Source: Candidatus Gastranaerophilales bacterium (GTDB lineage Bacteria > Cyanobacteriota > Vampirovibrionia > Gastranaerophilales > Gastranaerophilaceae). Taken from it: a stretch of 42,731 bases of DNA. Below are positions 7,420 to 17,191 of this stretch, piece by piece. The DNA lies in the NCBI GenBank assembly GCA_944326115.1, contig CALVCQ010000018.1:1-42731 (forward strand). Reading direction: 5' to 3'. Every line of letters begins with the position of its first letter. The stretch's first letter is position 1. The position numbers and the translations under genes are program-made. The notes beneath the pieces were generated by a model. That model searched no databases, had not been told where the DNA came from, and saw nothing but the letters and a program-made list of their open reading frames with translations.

Positions 7420-8709
7420 ATGAAAAAATATGTCCTTAAAACACACGGATGTAAAGCAAATCAGCTTGAATCCGCAGTTATAAAAGAGAAACTTGACAAT
7501 GCTGGCTATTCTCAAACTGACAGAATATCTGACGCAGATATCTTTATCTTAAATTCATGTTCTGTTACCGGTAATTCTGATATAGAAGCATTAAGAACAC
7601 TGCGAAACGCAAAAAACAAAAACAAAAATTTACTTACCGTTTTTACAGGATGCTCTGCACAACTCCACGCAGACAAACTAAAAGACTTATCATACATAGA
7701 CGTATTTCTCGGCAATGATGATAAGTTTTCAATAGTTAAATTTTTAGAAAACAAACAAAGCGCAGTAAATGATATTTTCAAAATAGATAAATTTAACAAT
7801 CAACTTATACACACTTACAACAAAACAAGAGGATATCTTAAAATACAAGACGGTTGCAATAACTACTGCAGTTATTGCACTATACCTCTGGCGAGAGGCA
7901 ATAGCAGAAGCAACACAATAAGTAACATAGTTGAACAAATAAATATATATATTGAATCAGGAATTAAAGAAATAGTTTTAACAGGGATTCACATCGGACA
8001 GTGGGGACCTGATATAGATAAAACATTGAGTTTGTATAACCTGCTTGAAGAAATAGAAAAGACAGATATACAAAGATACAGGCTGGGATCGTTAAACACA
8101 CTTGAAGTTGATGAAAAATTATTAAAATTCCTTTCTAAATCAGATAAATTTTGCCCGCACTTTCACTTATCATTGCAATCACTGACAGATAAAACCCTGC
8201 GTGCAATGAACAGACACTACACAGCACGGCAATGCCTGGATTTAATGGAAAAAATTCAAAATAATTTTGATTTACCTTTTATCGGAAGTGATATAATTGT
8301 CGGTTTTCCGGGAGAGACCGATGTTGATTTTAAAACAACCGTTGAAAATGTAAACAAATCATTTTTAACAAATATCCATGTTTTTCCTTACTCAATAAGA
8401 GAAAACACAAAAGCTGCATCAATGCCGGACAAAGTTGATGAATCGACTAAACAAAAAAGAGCTGATATACTTCATAGAATTGCCGGAAAGAAATATGACA
8501 AATTTGTGGAACAAAATATCGAAAAAAATAACGAAATACTTATTGAAAAACGACCGGATAAAAAGACAGGTCTGCTAAAAGGTGTAACAAAAAATTATCT
8601 GACTGTATACATTGATTCTTACGACGAAACGCTTTTAAATACTATCCAAAAAGTTAAAATTCTTAACACTAAGGAAGATAAAATATTTTGTAATATAATC
8701 GAAGAATGA
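7420..8709 (+). CDS. mtaB: tRNA threonylcarbamoyladenosine methylthiotransferase MtaB
   Basis: Radical-SAM enzyme that adds a methylthio group to t6A37 of ANN-decoding tRNAs. The N-terminal MTTase domain has its cluster cysteines in THGCKANQLES, NSCSVTGN and FTGCSAQ. The radical-SAM triad is C146, C150 and C153 (CNNYCSYC), followed by SDIIVGFPGET. The C-terminal TRAM-like region is short. Length is 429 aa from the ATG at 7420. An upstream in-frame TTG at 7384 is rejected because it lies in a likely -35 box and family members start MKKY-like just before the first cysteine motif. Its stop overlaps the next start (ATGA, 8706-8709), so the two are translationally coupled. Confidence 0.95.
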   Translation: MKKYVLKTHGCKANQLESAVIKEKLDNAGYSQTDRISDADIFILNSCSVTGNSDIEALRTLRNAKNKNKNLLTVFTGCSAQLHADKLKDLSYIDVFLGNDDKFSIVKFLENKQSAVNDIFKIDKFNNQLIHTYNKTRGYLKIQDGCNNYCSYCTIPLARGNSRSNTISNIVEQINIYIESGIKEIVLTGIHIGQWGPDIDKTLSLYNLLEEIEKTDIQRYRLGSLNTLEVDEKLLKFLSKSDKFCPHFHLSLQSLTDKTLRAMNRHYTARQCLDLMEKIQNNFDLPFIGSDIIVGFPGETDVDFKTTVENVNKSFLTNIHVFPYSIRENTKAASMPDKVDESTKQKRADILHRIAGKKYDKFVEQNIEKNNEILIEKRPDKKTGLLKGVTKNYLTVYIDSYDETLLNTIQKVKILNTKEDKIFCNIIEE

Positions 8710-9539
8710 GATTAAAAGTCCTTGTAATACAAAATAATGCTATTTTGAACAACAAAAATGCGACTCTGGAAAATATATCAAAACTGCTGGAACAGTACGA
8801 AAACAAAAATTTTGATATTATAGTTTTTCCTGAAGTGTTTTCAGTAGGATGGAATTGCAAAAACTTTATAAAAGAATCTGAGACGTTGGAAAATAGTGAA
8901 ACAATAGATTTTTTAAAAAACATTGCACTTGAATTTAAATCGGTTGTTTTCGGCGGATCATTTATACAAAAAATGCAAAACGGTACATTTCGAAATACCT
9001 GTCCGATAATATCAAAGCAAGGCAAATTAATTACAACTTACGATAAAATGCATTTATTTTCACATAAAGGTTCAGAAGAAAACAAATATATAACATTCGG
9101 AGACACACTAAAAATTATAGACATCGGTTCTGCAAAAATAGGTATTTCTATTTGCTATGATATAAGATTTCCTGAATTGTACAGAACATACTCAAAAGCA
9201 GGTGCTGAAATTTTAATAAATTGCGCAGCGTGGTCGGATAAAAAACCTGAACACTGGCAAATAATGCATAAATCAAGAGCTATAGAAAACCAGTGTTTTA
9301 TGATAACTGCTGACCAAACAGGAAAAATTACAGAAGACGAGTACAATTTAGGACATTCTATGGTAATAAATCCCTGGGGAGAAACAATAGCCGAATTACA
9401 CAAAGAAGAAGACTGCATCAGCTGCGAAATTGACACAAATGAAGTTAAACAATTACGCAAAAATTTTCCGCTTTTAAAAGACCGACGGGACAGCAATTTA
9501 AATGTATTTAAACTTGAGGAGATAAAAATATATGAATAA
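8706..9539 (+). CDS. Carbon-nitrogen hydrolase (nitrilase superfamily, omega-amidase-like)
   Basis: A 277-aa protein with the Glu-Lys-Cys catalytic triad of the nitrilase superfamily: E43 (FPEVFSVGWN), K114 (YDKMHLFS) and C150 (ISICYDIRFPELYR). The spacing and the PEVF/DIRFPE motifs are closest to YafV/Nit2-type omega-amidases, which hydrolyse 2-oxoglutaramate-like side-chain amides. Exact substrate cannot be fixed from sequence. Start ATG overlaps the mtaB stop by four bases, and its 3' end overlaps the following start by eight. It is therefore the middle gene of a tight three-gene operon; the functional link among the three is not obvious. Confidence 0.9.
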   Translation: MRLKVLVIQNNAILNNKNATLENISKLLEQYENKNFDIIVFPEVFSVGWNCKNFIKESETLENSETIDFLKNIALEFKSVVFGGSFIQKMQNGTFRNTCPIISKQGKLITTYDKMHLFSHKGSEENKYITFGDTLKIIDIGSAKIGISICYDIRFPELYRTYSKAGAEILINCAAWSDKKPEHWQIMHKSRAIENQCFMITADQTGKITEDEYNLGHSMVINPWGETIAELHKEEDCISCEIDTNEVKQLRKNFPLLKDRRDSNLNVFKLEEIKIYE

Positions 9540-10881
9540 GCTCTTAAAAACTTTTATAGTTGTACTTGCATTATTATTTGCAACAAACTATACAAATGCG
9601 GCAAGTCTGGACACTTTGATTAAAAAATCAGATTTGAATGAAACAGCGACAATAGCGATTTCAGTAAAAGATGCAAAATCCGGAAGAACAATATATCAAT
9701 ACAATGAACATAAACTAATGAACCCTGCATCAGTTTTAAAAATATTTACAATGAAAACCGCCTATGATGAACTGGGCAAAGATTATTCCTTCCAAACAAC
9801 GGTTTATGCCGACAAAAACAATAATCTCTACATAAAACTCGGCGCTGACCCCACATTATCAAGCTCCAGTCTTAAAACATTAATGGCTAATGTAAAAGAA
9901 AATTATAAAAAACCCGTAAAAGACATAGTAGTTGACCCATCTATAATTGATAACAAACAATGGGGTATCGGATGGATGTGGGATGATGACACAAATGCTT
10001 TACTTCCCAAATACTCACCTTTTTCAGTGAATGAAAATAAAATAGATATATCAATTGAGCCCGGCAAAAACGGGAGAATGCCGGAAATTAAAAACAGAAG
10101 CCCGTATTCAATGACTATCGTAAACACTATTAAAAACGGAAACTCAAACAAGATTGAATTATACAGAATGCCCTGGCTTTCCGGAGATATGACATATATT
10201 TCAGGCACAATTAAAACCTCTGCAAAATTAAAACTACCGGTAGACTCACCGCAGAGGCATTTCACTAATGTATTAGGGAGCATACTTGCTTCCTCAGGAA
10301 TTAAATATACAGGCACGATAAAGATAGCACCTGTTCCTCAAAAGCTGACAAAAATATCCTCGATATCAAGTGCCCCTATTGATGCAATACTGGCAGATAC
10401 TCTAAAGAGCAGTAACAACTTTTATTCAGAGATGATATTTAAAACAGCAGCGGCGAATTACACCAAAAAGCAGGGAACAACAGAAGATGCGGTTAAAATG
10501 TTTAATGAATACTATTCGGATATAAAATCCGATAAACCTGTCATAGTTGATGCGTGCGGAATTTCAAGAAATGATTTGATTTCTGCAGACTGGATAACCT
10601 CAGCATTAAACAAAATATACAACAGTAATAATGCTGAAGAATTTATACAACTTCTGGCAAAACCTGTTGAAGGCACTCTATCTGACAGACTGCTTAATAT
10701 AAGCCTCAAACTAAGAGCAAAAACAGGAACAGCAAGCGGTATCAGCACAATTGCAGGATATATAGATACAAAATCTAATAAAAAATACAGTTTTGCAATA
10801 CTTATTCAAAATCACACAAAATCAACCATAGATATTAAAAAATTTGAAGACGGTATAATCAATGAAATTTATAAAATGTAA
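9532..10881 (+). CDS. dacB: PBP4-type D-alanyl-D-alanine carboxypeptidase/endopeptidase
   Basis: Class C low-molecular-mass penicillin-binding protein that trims or cleaves peptidoglycan cross-links in the periplasm. The signal peptide is residues 1-24 (hydrophobic core IVVLALLFA, ending TNAAS). Active-site motifs are S67-V-L-K70 (SxxK), S294-N-N296 (SxN) and K397-T-G-T (KTG). The 449-aa length fits the peptidase S13 family with its inserted domain between SxxK and SxN. The start overlaps the preceding gene by eight bases. Its ribosome site (GAGGAGATAA) lies in the end of that gene. No obvious terminator follows. Confidence 0.93.
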   Translation: MNKLLKTFIVVLALLFATNYTNAASLDTLIKKSDLNETATIAISVKDAKSGRTIYQYNEHKLMNPASVLKIFTMKTAYDELGKDYSFQTTVYADKNNNLYIKLGADPTLSSSSLKTLMANVKENYKKPVKDIVVDPSIIDNKQWGIGWMWDDDTNALLPKYSPFSVNENKIDISIEPGKNGRMPEIKNRSPYSMTIVNTIKNGNSNKIELYRMPWLSGDMTYISGTIKTSAKLKLPVDSPQRHFTNVLGSILASSGIKYTGTIKIAPVPQKLTKISSISSAPIDAILADTLKSSNNFYSEMIFKTAAANYTKKQGTTEDAVKMFNEYYSDIKSDKPVIVDACGISRNDLISADWITSALNKIYNSNNAEEFIQLLAKPVEGTLSDRLLNISLKLRAKTGTASGISTIAGYIDTKSNKKYSFAILIQNHTKSTIDIKKFEDGIINEIYKM

Positions 10882-10986
10882 TTACTTTAAATGCATTAGT
10901 TTATTTTATAATAAATAATATATAATAATAGTAAGATTTGACTTTATAAAAAAAATAATTAAAAATAAACAAAAGGATATAGAGGT

Positions 10987-11733
10987 ATGATGTTTAAAAA
11001 ATTTATTATCGGATTAGCAATATTTTCTTTTATGAGTACAAATTTTGCTCTCGCACAGCAGAATCAAGATTATCAGATAAAAAATCTTATAAATAAATAT
11101 AAAGGTCAAAATTATCTGGGTTGTATTGATACGTCTAATAAAATTATTGAACAAAATCCATCTAATATATTTGCTTACTATTATAAAGGTTTAGCATATA
11201 TTCAGCTTGGAAAAAAAGAAGAAGCAACACAGGCTCTTGAGCAAGTTATAAATTTAAACAGCAATGCCACACTTGTTGAATATGCAACAAAAGCAACAGC
11301 ATGCATAAATAATCCTGACGACTGTTCCAAGTACGGAAAAGAAGCAGATGCACTGGATGCATTTATCAAATCAGGTAAATTTTATGACAACTCTGTACAG
11401 GCTGAAGTCAATAAAAAGAAACTCGACAGAATAAGACAAAATATAAATGATGAACTGAATAACAACAAAAAAGGCGAAATGCCAACAAATGATGAAATTG
11501 CAAATGCAGTCAAAACACTTGCAAAACTTGGAATAAATCCACTGTCGGGCATGAACAATTACGCAAATCCCCAAATGATGGAACTGGGTATGCTTCTGGG
11601 AAATAACAACAATTACTATAATAACAATTCTATGAACATGCTTCCGATGCTGTTGATGAATCAAAATAACAATCAACAAATGTCTCCGGAACTTATTCAG
11701 ACAATGATGATGTCACAAATGCCCGCATTATAA
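10987..11733 (+). CDS. Exported TPR protein with Asn/Met/Gln-rich tail
   Basis: A 248-aa protein with a signal peptide (FIIGLAIFSFMSTNFALAQQ, cleavage probably after ALA) followed by two TPR-like units (residues about 45-100: NPSNIFAYYYKGLAYIQLG...). A charged helical stretch comes next, then a low-complexity C-terminal part of about 60 residues rich in Asn, Met and Gln (runs such as NNNNYYNNN). The role is unknown; periplasmic or outer-envelope scaffolding is likely. Two adjacent ATG codons open the frame, with GGATATAGAGG upstream. It lies 32 bp before fliW, possibly in the same transcript. Confidence 0.85.
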   Translation: MMFKKFIIGLAIFSFMSTNFALAQQNQDYQIKNLINKYKGQNYLGCIDTSNKIIEQNPSNIFAYYYKGLAYIQLGKKEEATQALEQVINLNSNATLVEYATKATACINNPDDCSKYGKEADALDAFIKSGKFYDNSVQAEVNKKKLDRIRQNINDELNNNKKGEMPTNDEIANAVKTLAKLGINPLSGMNNYANPQMMELGMLLGNNNNYYNNNSMNMLPMLLMNQNNNQQMSPELIQTMMMSQMPAL

Positions 11734-11765
11734 ATAATAAATAATAATATGACTTGGTGGAGAAT

Positions 11766-12206
11766 ATGAACATAAAAACAGATAAATTCGGTGAAATTGA
11801 AATTGATGAAAATTTAATATTCGATTTTGTGGAACCGATTATTGGTTATGACAATTTAAGGAAATATGTACTGGTTGAACATTCGGAAAATTCGGCTTTT
11901 AAATGGCTTCAATCTGTAGAGGAGCCGTCTCTTGCTTTTCCTGTATCATCTCCGGCATTTTTTGACATAGATTACCAATTTGAAATACCGACAGATAAAG
12001 CTGAAAAGATAAATTTAACAACAGTTGAATCATTAATATCACTTAATATTGTTACAATACCGGCACAAAATCCGAGAAAAGCTACGATTAATTTGCTGGC
12101 ACCTATTATAATAAATGCAGCAAACAAACAGGGTATGCAGATTATATTATCAAATTCGAATTATCCTGTTAGATGTCCTTTATTTAAAGACGAAACTGCA
12201 GAATAA
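11766..12206 (+). CDS. fliW: Flagellar assembly factor FliW
   Basis: A 146-aa beta-barrel protein that binds CsrA and relieves its repression of flagellin translation, and is itself sequestered by free flagellin. Family marks seen: an N-terminal KTDKFGEIEIDE, then the FxEPIIGY-like segment, FKWLQSVEEPSLAFPVSSP and a C-terminal NPRKATINLLAPIIIN. The frame is open from a TTG at 11754, but the ATG at 11766 is chosen because TGGTGGAG sits immediately upstream. It is followed 31 bp later by csrA, the standard partner arrangement in several phyla. Confidence 0.95.
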   Translation: MNIKTDKFGEIEIDENLIFDFVEPIIGYDNLRKYVLVEHSENSAFKWLQSVEEPSLAFPVSSPAFFDIDYQFEIPTDKAEKINLTTVESLISLNIVTIPAQNPRKATINLLAPIIINAANKQGMQIILSNSNYPVRCPLFKDETAE

Positions 12207-12219
12207 ACACTTTTATATT

Positions 12220-12237
12220 CAGGGATAGGAGAAAATA
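12220..12237 (+). promoter_or_regulatory. csrA leader with two GGA triplets over the ribosome site
   Basis: The leader reads CAGGGATAGGAGAAAATA directly before the csrA ATG. It contains two GGA motifs, one inside the Shine-Dalgarno sequence. CsrA binds GGA triplets that overlap ribosome sites, so autoregulation is plausible. The motifs are short and can occur by chance. Confidence 0.35.
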
Positions 12238-12525
12238 ATGTTAGTACTTGCCAGAAAAGTAGGCGAAAAGATAATTTTAAACGATAACATAGAAATTATA
12301 GTGCTTGATTCCAACCAGAATACAGTTAGAATAGGAGTAAATGCACCTAAAAATGTTTCTGTATACAGAGAAGAGTTGTATAAAGAAATAAAAAATGCAA
12401 ATATAATCAGCAATAACGTATCCACAAATTCCATGTGCCAATTACATGAACTTATAAAAGAGAGAAAAAATACATTTACAAGTTCAAATTATGACGAACT
12501 GACAAATAAGCTTCACCATGAATAA
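12238..12525 (+). CDS. csrA: Carbon storage regulator CsrA
   Basis: Dimeric mRNA-binding translational regulator. The N-terminus MLVLARKVGEKIIL and the later VRIGVNAPKNVSVYREELY are diagnostic; R6 and the R in VYRE are the RNA-contact arginines of the family. At 95 aa it is longer than the common 60-75 aa. The extra C-terminal part of about 35 residues (NNVSTNSMCQLHELIKERK...) is probably helical. C-terminal extensions are known in CsrA proteins that are controlled by FliW. The ribosome site is AGGAG. It lies downstream of fliW. Confidence 0.97.
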   Translation: MLVLARKVGEKIILNDNIEIIVLDSNQNTVRIGVNAPKNVSVYREELYKEIKNANIISNNVSTNSMCQLHELIKERKNTFTSSNYDELTNKLHHE

Positions 12526-12629
12526 TTTTTACAGTTGAAATAGCTGCAGAATCAATAATAATTAACAGCTAAATTAACATTCAAAATAAATCTTCGGATA
12601 TTTATGCAAAATTTATTCGGACTATTTAT

Positions 12630-13310
12630 ATGGACAGAAAAGAACTTCTTAAAGAATTTTATGTAAAAAAAAATTATGTGAATTTAAAAAATATATTACA
12701 AACAACATCTTTTGATTCCGAAAAAGAAATTCTGGCCAGAATCTACCTTGAAGAGAAAAATTACGATAAAGCAGCTCAATTATACAAAAGTCTGGATATG
12801 ATTTATGAATATGGCAGATGTGAATTGCTCAAAGGTAATTTTGATTATGCAAAAGACCTGTGGAACAGTATAAAAATTGATTCTCCTCCTGTATTATGGG
12901 GAAAATCATTGCTCGAATTTATAAATCTATATGTAATTCATATTCCCACTTTTTTTCAGATAAGAGCTTTTCTTGAGGTTGACTTTGATGCACTGCTTAA
13001 TGCAAAAATGATTAATTATTGCGAAAACATTGCAAATGGGGCGCATTTATTTGCACAAAATAATCAGGAAAGTTATAAATTTATCGGAAGAGTTTTTGTT
13101 AACAACGGATACTATGACTTAGCCGAATTGTTTCTCAACAGAGCAAAGGATGTATGCTATGTTGACCCAGAAGTGCATTTTTTGCTGGCAAAATGTTATC
13201 TAAATTCTAAAGATTATGATAATGCCAGAAAATCATTACAAATAAGCCTTGAAAAAGGCTATGGTTACTATCCGGCAAAAAAACTGCTTGAAAACATAAA
13301 ATTAAGTTGA
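12630..13310 (+). CDS. TPR-like repeat protein, 226 aa
   Basis: Soluble helical protein with TPR/Sel1-like helix pairs at residues about 32-70 (ILARIYLEEKNYDKAAQLYKSL) and 160-215 (NNGYYDLAELFLNRA, then VHFLLAKCYLNSKDYDNARKSL). The middle is less regular. No signal peptide. There is no good ribosome site before the ATG at 12630, and an upstream ATG at 12604 is out of frame, so the start is less certain than for the neighbours. It lies about 100 bp after csrA and could be part of the same transcript. Confidence 0.75.
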   Translation: MDRKELLKEFYVKKNYVNLKNILQTTSFDSEKEILARIYLEEKNYDKAAQLYKSLDMIYEYGRCELLKGNFDYAKDLWNSIKIDSPPVLWGKSLLEFINLYVIHIPTFFQIRAFLEVDFDALLNAKMINYCENIANGAHLFAQNNQESYKFIGRVFVNNGYYDLAELFLNRAKDVCYVDPEVHFLLAKCYLNSKDYDNARKSLQISLEKGYGYYPAKKLLENIKLS

Positions 13311-13336
13311 AAGAATACTATGTTATGAGGTAAAAT
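13307..13336 (+). promoter_or_regulatory. Possible clpC promoter
   Basis: TTGAAA (13307-13312), 18 bp, TAAAAT (13331-13336), overlapping the stop codon of the preceding gene. The expected start is about 60 bp before clpC. Moderate consensus match. No CtsR-type direct repeat was recognised. Confidence 0.35.
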
Positions 13337-13404
13337 AAAGACATAAAAGTAGAGGAAAGTTTACAAGAACTGCTTTTTTAACATATACGGACAGGAGTTA
13401 ATAA

Positions 13405-15888
13405 ATGTTTGAACGTTTTACAGAAAAAGCGATAAAAGTAATCATGCTCGCACAAGAAGAAGCGAGAAGATTAGGACATAACTTTGTAGGTACGGAACAA
13501 GTTCTTCTGGGGCTCATAGGTGAAGGAACCGGTGTTGCATCAAAAACACTCAAATCAATGGGTATTACACTCAAAGACGCAAGAGCTGAAGTAGAAAAAA
13601 TTATAGGAAGAGGTTCCGGTTTTGTAGCCGTCGAAATTCCTTTTACACCGAGAGCAAAAAGAGTTCTCGAATTATCCTGGGACGAGGCAAGACAACTGGG
13701 ACACAATTATATAGGAACAGAACATCTTCTTCTTGGCTTAATTCGTGAAGGAGAAGGCGTAGCCGCAAGAGTTCTTGAAAATCTTGGGGTGGATTTGAAT
13801 AAACTCAGAAGCAATGTAATAAAAATGCTTGGAGAATCAAAACCTGCAGCACAGACAGCCACAGCAGGCACAGTTTCCGGAGGAAAGACAAAAACTCCTT
13901 CTCTGGATGAATTCGGTACTGATTTGACACTGGCTGCACAGGAACAGAGGCTGGATCCTGTTGTAGGCAGAGAAAAAGAAATTGAACGTGTTATTCAAAT
14001 TCTTGCAAGAAGAACCAAAAATAATCCTGTACTTATAGGAGAACCTGGTGTAGGTAAAACAGCTGTTGCGGAAGGTCTGGCTATAAGAATTGTAAATTCA
14101 GATGTACCTGACATATTAGAAGGCAAAAAAATTATACAGCTCGATATGGGACTGCTTGTCGCCGGAACAAAATACAGAGGCGAATTTGAAGAACGTCTCA
14201 AAAAGATTATGGATGAAATCAGACAGGCAGGCAACGTAATTCTTGTAATCGATGAGATGCACACTCTTATCGGTGCAGGTGCAGCAGAAGGCGCAATTGA
14301 TGCTGCTAACATATTAAAACCTGCATTATCCAGAGGTGAAATTCAGGTTATAGGTGCAACAACACTGGACGAATACAGAAAATATGTTGAAAAAGATGCA
14401 GCACTCGAAAGGAGATTCCAGCCTGTAATTATTGAAGAGCCATCAATTGATGAATCAATTGAAATTATCAGAGGGTTGAAATCAAAATACGAGGAACACC
14501 ACAGACTGAAAATTTCAGATGAAGCTATAATTGCGGCTGTTTCATTATCTGACAAATATATTACAGACAGATTTCTTCCTGACAAAGCAATTGATATTAT
14601 TGATGAAGCAAGCTCAAAAGTTAGGTTAAATGTAAGCTCATTACCTCCGGAAGGAAAAGAGCTTGAAAAAGAGCTTAAGAACATAATCAAACAAAAAGAA
14701 GACGCTATACGAAATCAGGAATTTGAGCATGCATCTAATTTGAGAGATAAAGAAGCTGATTTAAAAGAAAAAATCAGAGAAATGTCCCAGCAATGGAAAG
14801 AAGAACACGATGCAAACAAACCCGTTGTAACAGCTGAACATGTCGCAGAAGTTGTCAGCATAATGACAGGTATACCAACAACAAAAATAACAGAAAAAGA
14901 ATCAGAAAGACTCTTGAAACTGGAAGATACTCTACATCAAAGAGTTATCGGACAAGATCAGGCTGTAGTATCGCTTTCTAAGGCTATCAGACGGGCAAGA
15001 GTAGGGTTGAAATCTCCTAACAGACCTATCGGCAGCTTTATTTTTGCCGGTCCTACAGGTGTTGGTAAAACAGAACTTGCTAAAGCATTAGCAGAAGCCG
15101 TATTCGGTTCGGAAGACAACATGATAAGGGTTGATATGTCAGAGTTCATGGAGAAACATTCAACAGCAAAACTTATCGGCTCTCCTCCCGGGTATGTAGG
15201 TTACGATGACGGGGGACATCTGACTGAAACAATCAGAAAGAAACCTTATTCTGTTATTCTTTTTGATGAAATCGAAAAAGCACACCCTGATGTATTCAAT
15301 ATTATGCTACAGATACTTGATGACGGACGTCTTACTGATGCCAAAGGCAGACACGTAAACTTTAAAAACACTATTATCATTATGACAAGCAACGTGGGCG
15401 CCAGCATGATTACAACATCGTCAAAACTCGGTTTTTCAGTCGCTGATGATGAATCAAAAGACAAATATGAACACCTCAAAGATACTGTTATGGAAGAAAT
15501 GAAAAAAGCTTTCAGACCGGAATTTCTTAACAGAATCGACGATATTATAGTATTCTCACATCTTAGCAAACCTGAAATCAGAGAAATTGTCGACCTTATG
15601 TTTAAAGACCTTGTTAAACGTATACAATCTCATGATTTCACTATTGAAGTTTCCGATGAGGTTAAAGATTACCTAGCTGATGAAGGATATTCTGAAGCAT
15701 ACGGCGCAAGACCGCTTCGAAGAGTTATTCAAAAGAAAATCGAAGATACGCTGGCAGAAGAAATACTTAATGGAAAATATAAAGCAGGAGATGTTATATC
15801 TGCAAAACTGGAAGATAAAAAGATTGTCTTTGAAAAAGTAGGTCACAATGATGCAGCGGAAGAAAAAGAAGAATCAATAAACAATTGA
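13405..15888 (+). CDS. clpC: ATP-dependent unfoldase ClpC
   Basis: HSP100 AAA+ chaperone that feeds proteins to ClpP (encoded at 22839-23450 on the other strand). Domains in order: a Clp N-domain made of two repeats (1-145, [20 protein letters not shown] and the second around [11 protein letters not shown]); AAA1 with Walker A GEPGVGKT starting near 212; a middle domain with a UVR-like helix at about 430-465, typical of ClpC and absent from ClpA; AAA2 with GPTGVGKT near 549; and a C-terminal D2-small domain. The 827-aa length is normal. ATG preceded by ACAGGAG. It ends at a strong bidirectional terminator. Confidence 0.97.
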   Translation: MFERFTEKAIKVIMLAQEEARRLGHNFVGTEQVLLGLIGEGTGVASKTLKSMGITLKDARAEVEKIIGRGSGFVAVEIPFTPRAKRVLELSWDEARQLGHNYIGTEHLLLGLIREGEGVAARVLENLGVDLNKLRSNVIKMLGESKPAAQTATAGTVSGGKTKTPSLDEFGTDLTLAAQEQRLDPVVGREKEIERVIQILARRTKNNPVLIGEPGVGKTAVAEGLAIRIVNSDVPDILEGKKIIQLDMGLLVAGTKYRGEFEERLKKIMDEIRQAGNVILVIDEMHTLIGAGAAEGAIDAANILKPALSRGEIQVIGATTLDEYRKYVEKDAALERRFQPVIIEEPSIDESIEIIRGLKSKYEEHHRLKISDEAIIAAVSLSDKYITDRFLPDKAIDIIDEASSKVRLNVSSLPPEGKELEKELKNIIKQKEDAIRNQEFEHASNLRDKEADLKEKIREMSQQWKEEHDANKPVVTAEHVAEVVSIMTGIPTTKITEKESERLLKLEDTLHQRVIGQDQAVVSLSKAIRRARVGLKSPNRPIGSFIFAGPTGVGKTELAKALAEAVFGSEDNMIRVDMSEFMEKHSTAKLIGSPPGYVGYDDGGHLTETIRKKPYSVILFDEIEKAHPDVFNIMLQILDDGRLTDAKGRHVNFKNTIIIMTSNVGASMITTSSKLGFSVADDESKDKYEHLKDTVMEEMKKAFRPEFLNRIDDIIVFSHLSKPEIREIVDLMFKDLVKRIQSHDFTIEVSDEVKDYLADEGYSEAYGARPLRRVIQKKIEDTLAEEILNGKYKAGDVISAKLEDKKIVFEKVGHNDAAEEKEESINN

Positions 15889-15910
15889 TTGAATAACTTA
15901 AAGCAAAATA

Positions 15911-15938
15911 AAAAAGCCTGACTGTGTCAGGCTTTTTT
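15911..15938. terminator. Bidirectional terminator between clpC and the XRE gene
   Basis: GCCTGAC-TGT-GTCAGGC stem flanked by AAAAA and TTTTTT. It serves clpC on the + strand and the convergent regulator, whose stop codon lies at its edge, on the minus strand. Confidence 0.9.
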
Positions 15939-16272
15939 ATTTATTATTGTATATTTCATCCGCAAAAGCTATTGCTTTTGTATAAATTTTTATCGTAGCA
16001 TCATCTGTGCATAATATCTTTTTTATTAAATTATTCTGAGCAGGTGTTATTGTGCTGCTTGAACTAATCCCAAAATCAGAAAAGGAAAGTTCCAACACCT
16101 CAGCAATCTTAAAAAAGTTGTCTAAAGACGGATAATTTTTACCTGTTTCAATTTTGCTTAAATGTTTTTCACTTATACCTATTTTTTCTGCAAGTTCGGA
16201 CTGCGTAAGACCTAATTTCTTTCTCCTGTATTTAATTTTGTCTGCAATAAAAGTTTTGTCAAAATATAACAC
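15937..16272 (-). CDS. XRE-family transcriptional regulator
   Basis: A 111-aa protein. Residues about 10-66 form a Cro/CI-type helix-turn-helix (RRKKLGLTQSELAEKIGIS with the recognition helix EKHLSKIETG). The C-terminal about 45 residues are helical and may dimerise. It starts at GTG 16272; there is no Met inside, and AAAGG lies 10 bases upstream. No adjacent partner such as a toxin is seen. The target is unknown; self-regulation from the AT-rich 16273-16420 region is possible. Confidence 0.85.
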   Translation of the reverse strand: MLYFDKTFIADKIKYRRKKLGLTQSELAEKIGISEKHLSKIETGKNYPSLDNFFKIAEVLELSFSDFGISSSSTITPAQNNLIKKILCTDDATIKIYTKAIAFADEIYNNK

Positions 16273-16420
16273 AAAATAATACCTTTCATTATAAATAAAT
16301 AAACTATATATAAATAGCTAAGAACAAGAAGTGTAACGAATAATTAACAAAGGTAATACATGTAACTACTTAATAGTAAAATATAGTTATATTTAACGAA
16401 TTTGGAAATTATAATCATAT

Positions 16421-17191
16421 ATGCTGAAAATATTAGGTAATCGAATAATAATAAATATTTTTGGAATAAAAATATTTACAAGATTTAAATCAAAGAAAAG
16501 TAAATACAAACCTAATACATTTATTGCTCTCGGAACAAACTGCTATGTCAGAACAAAATTGACCCAATACGGAATAAAAGCATTAAAAAAATACGGAGAA
16601 TTGAGTTATCCATTTGATTTATGCGTAACACCCATTGAATCAATAGCAGGAATTATTGAAAAAGATTTTTCAGATTACTTAGAAGATATACAACAAACAA
16701 AAAATAAAGATTTCAACTGGGAAAATACAAAATACAATATACAATACCAGCACGACAAAAATCTTTCAATAAAAGATTTTTTGAAACGTTATAAAAAGAG
16801 AATTAAAAATTTTAAACAATTATATAAACAAGAAAATATCTGCTACATCACAACTGTCAAGAACCCTTATGACGTTAAAGATATAAACAGAATTTATAAT
16901 GCACTAAGACATAAACATGGAATAAACACAAAATTTAAATATTTTGTCTGCAATTTTATTTCACAAAACGAAAAAAAATTTATTAATAAACAAAAATTAA
17001 ATGAAGAAATACTCTACACGGAAATAATTTGCAGTGAAAGTTACTGGAAAGACTGGTTCTATAAAAAACATGATTGTGAGCCTGAAAATTTAAAAATAAC
17101 AGAGCAATTTATAAAATTTATAGAAGAAAATAATTATGACAGTTTTAAAGCCATTAAAAGCCCGGCAGGCAAGTCTAAAACCTGTGACTGA
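16421..17191 (+). CDS. DUF1796 putative papain-like cysteine peptidase
   Basis: A 256-aa protein. From residue 34 it shows the DUF1796 signature: FIALGTNCYVRTKLTQYG followed by ELSYPFDLCVTP. The Cys in GTNC and conserved downstream His/Asp are proposed to form a papain-like site; that function is a family prediction, not shown. The first about 33 residues (LGNRIIINIFGIKIFTRFK) form a basic-hydrophobic lead-in resembling the starts of some glycan-related enzymes. DUF1796 proteins are often found with glycosyltransferase genes, but none is present here. The last about 20 codons overlap the convergent methyltransferase by 58 bp, so the C-terminus may be an extension read from antisense sequence. 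Confidence 0.75.
   Translation: MLKILGNRIIINIFGIKIFTRFKSKKSKYKPNTFIALGTNCYVRTKLTQYGIKALKKYGELSYPFDLCVTPIESIAGIIEKDFSDYLEDIQQTKNKDFNWENTKYNIQYQHDKNLSIKDFLKRYKKRIKNFKQLYKQENICYITTVKNPYDVKDINRIYNALRHKHGINTKFKYFVCNFISQNEKKFINKQKLNEEILYTEIICSESYWKDWFYKKHDCEPENLKITEQFIKFIEENNYDSFKAIKSPAGKSKTCD

Noticed and set aside
13398-15569. Minus-strand frames inside clpC
   Set aside because: ClpC is intact with all motifs; the antisense frames are Ser/Ile-rich and domain-free.
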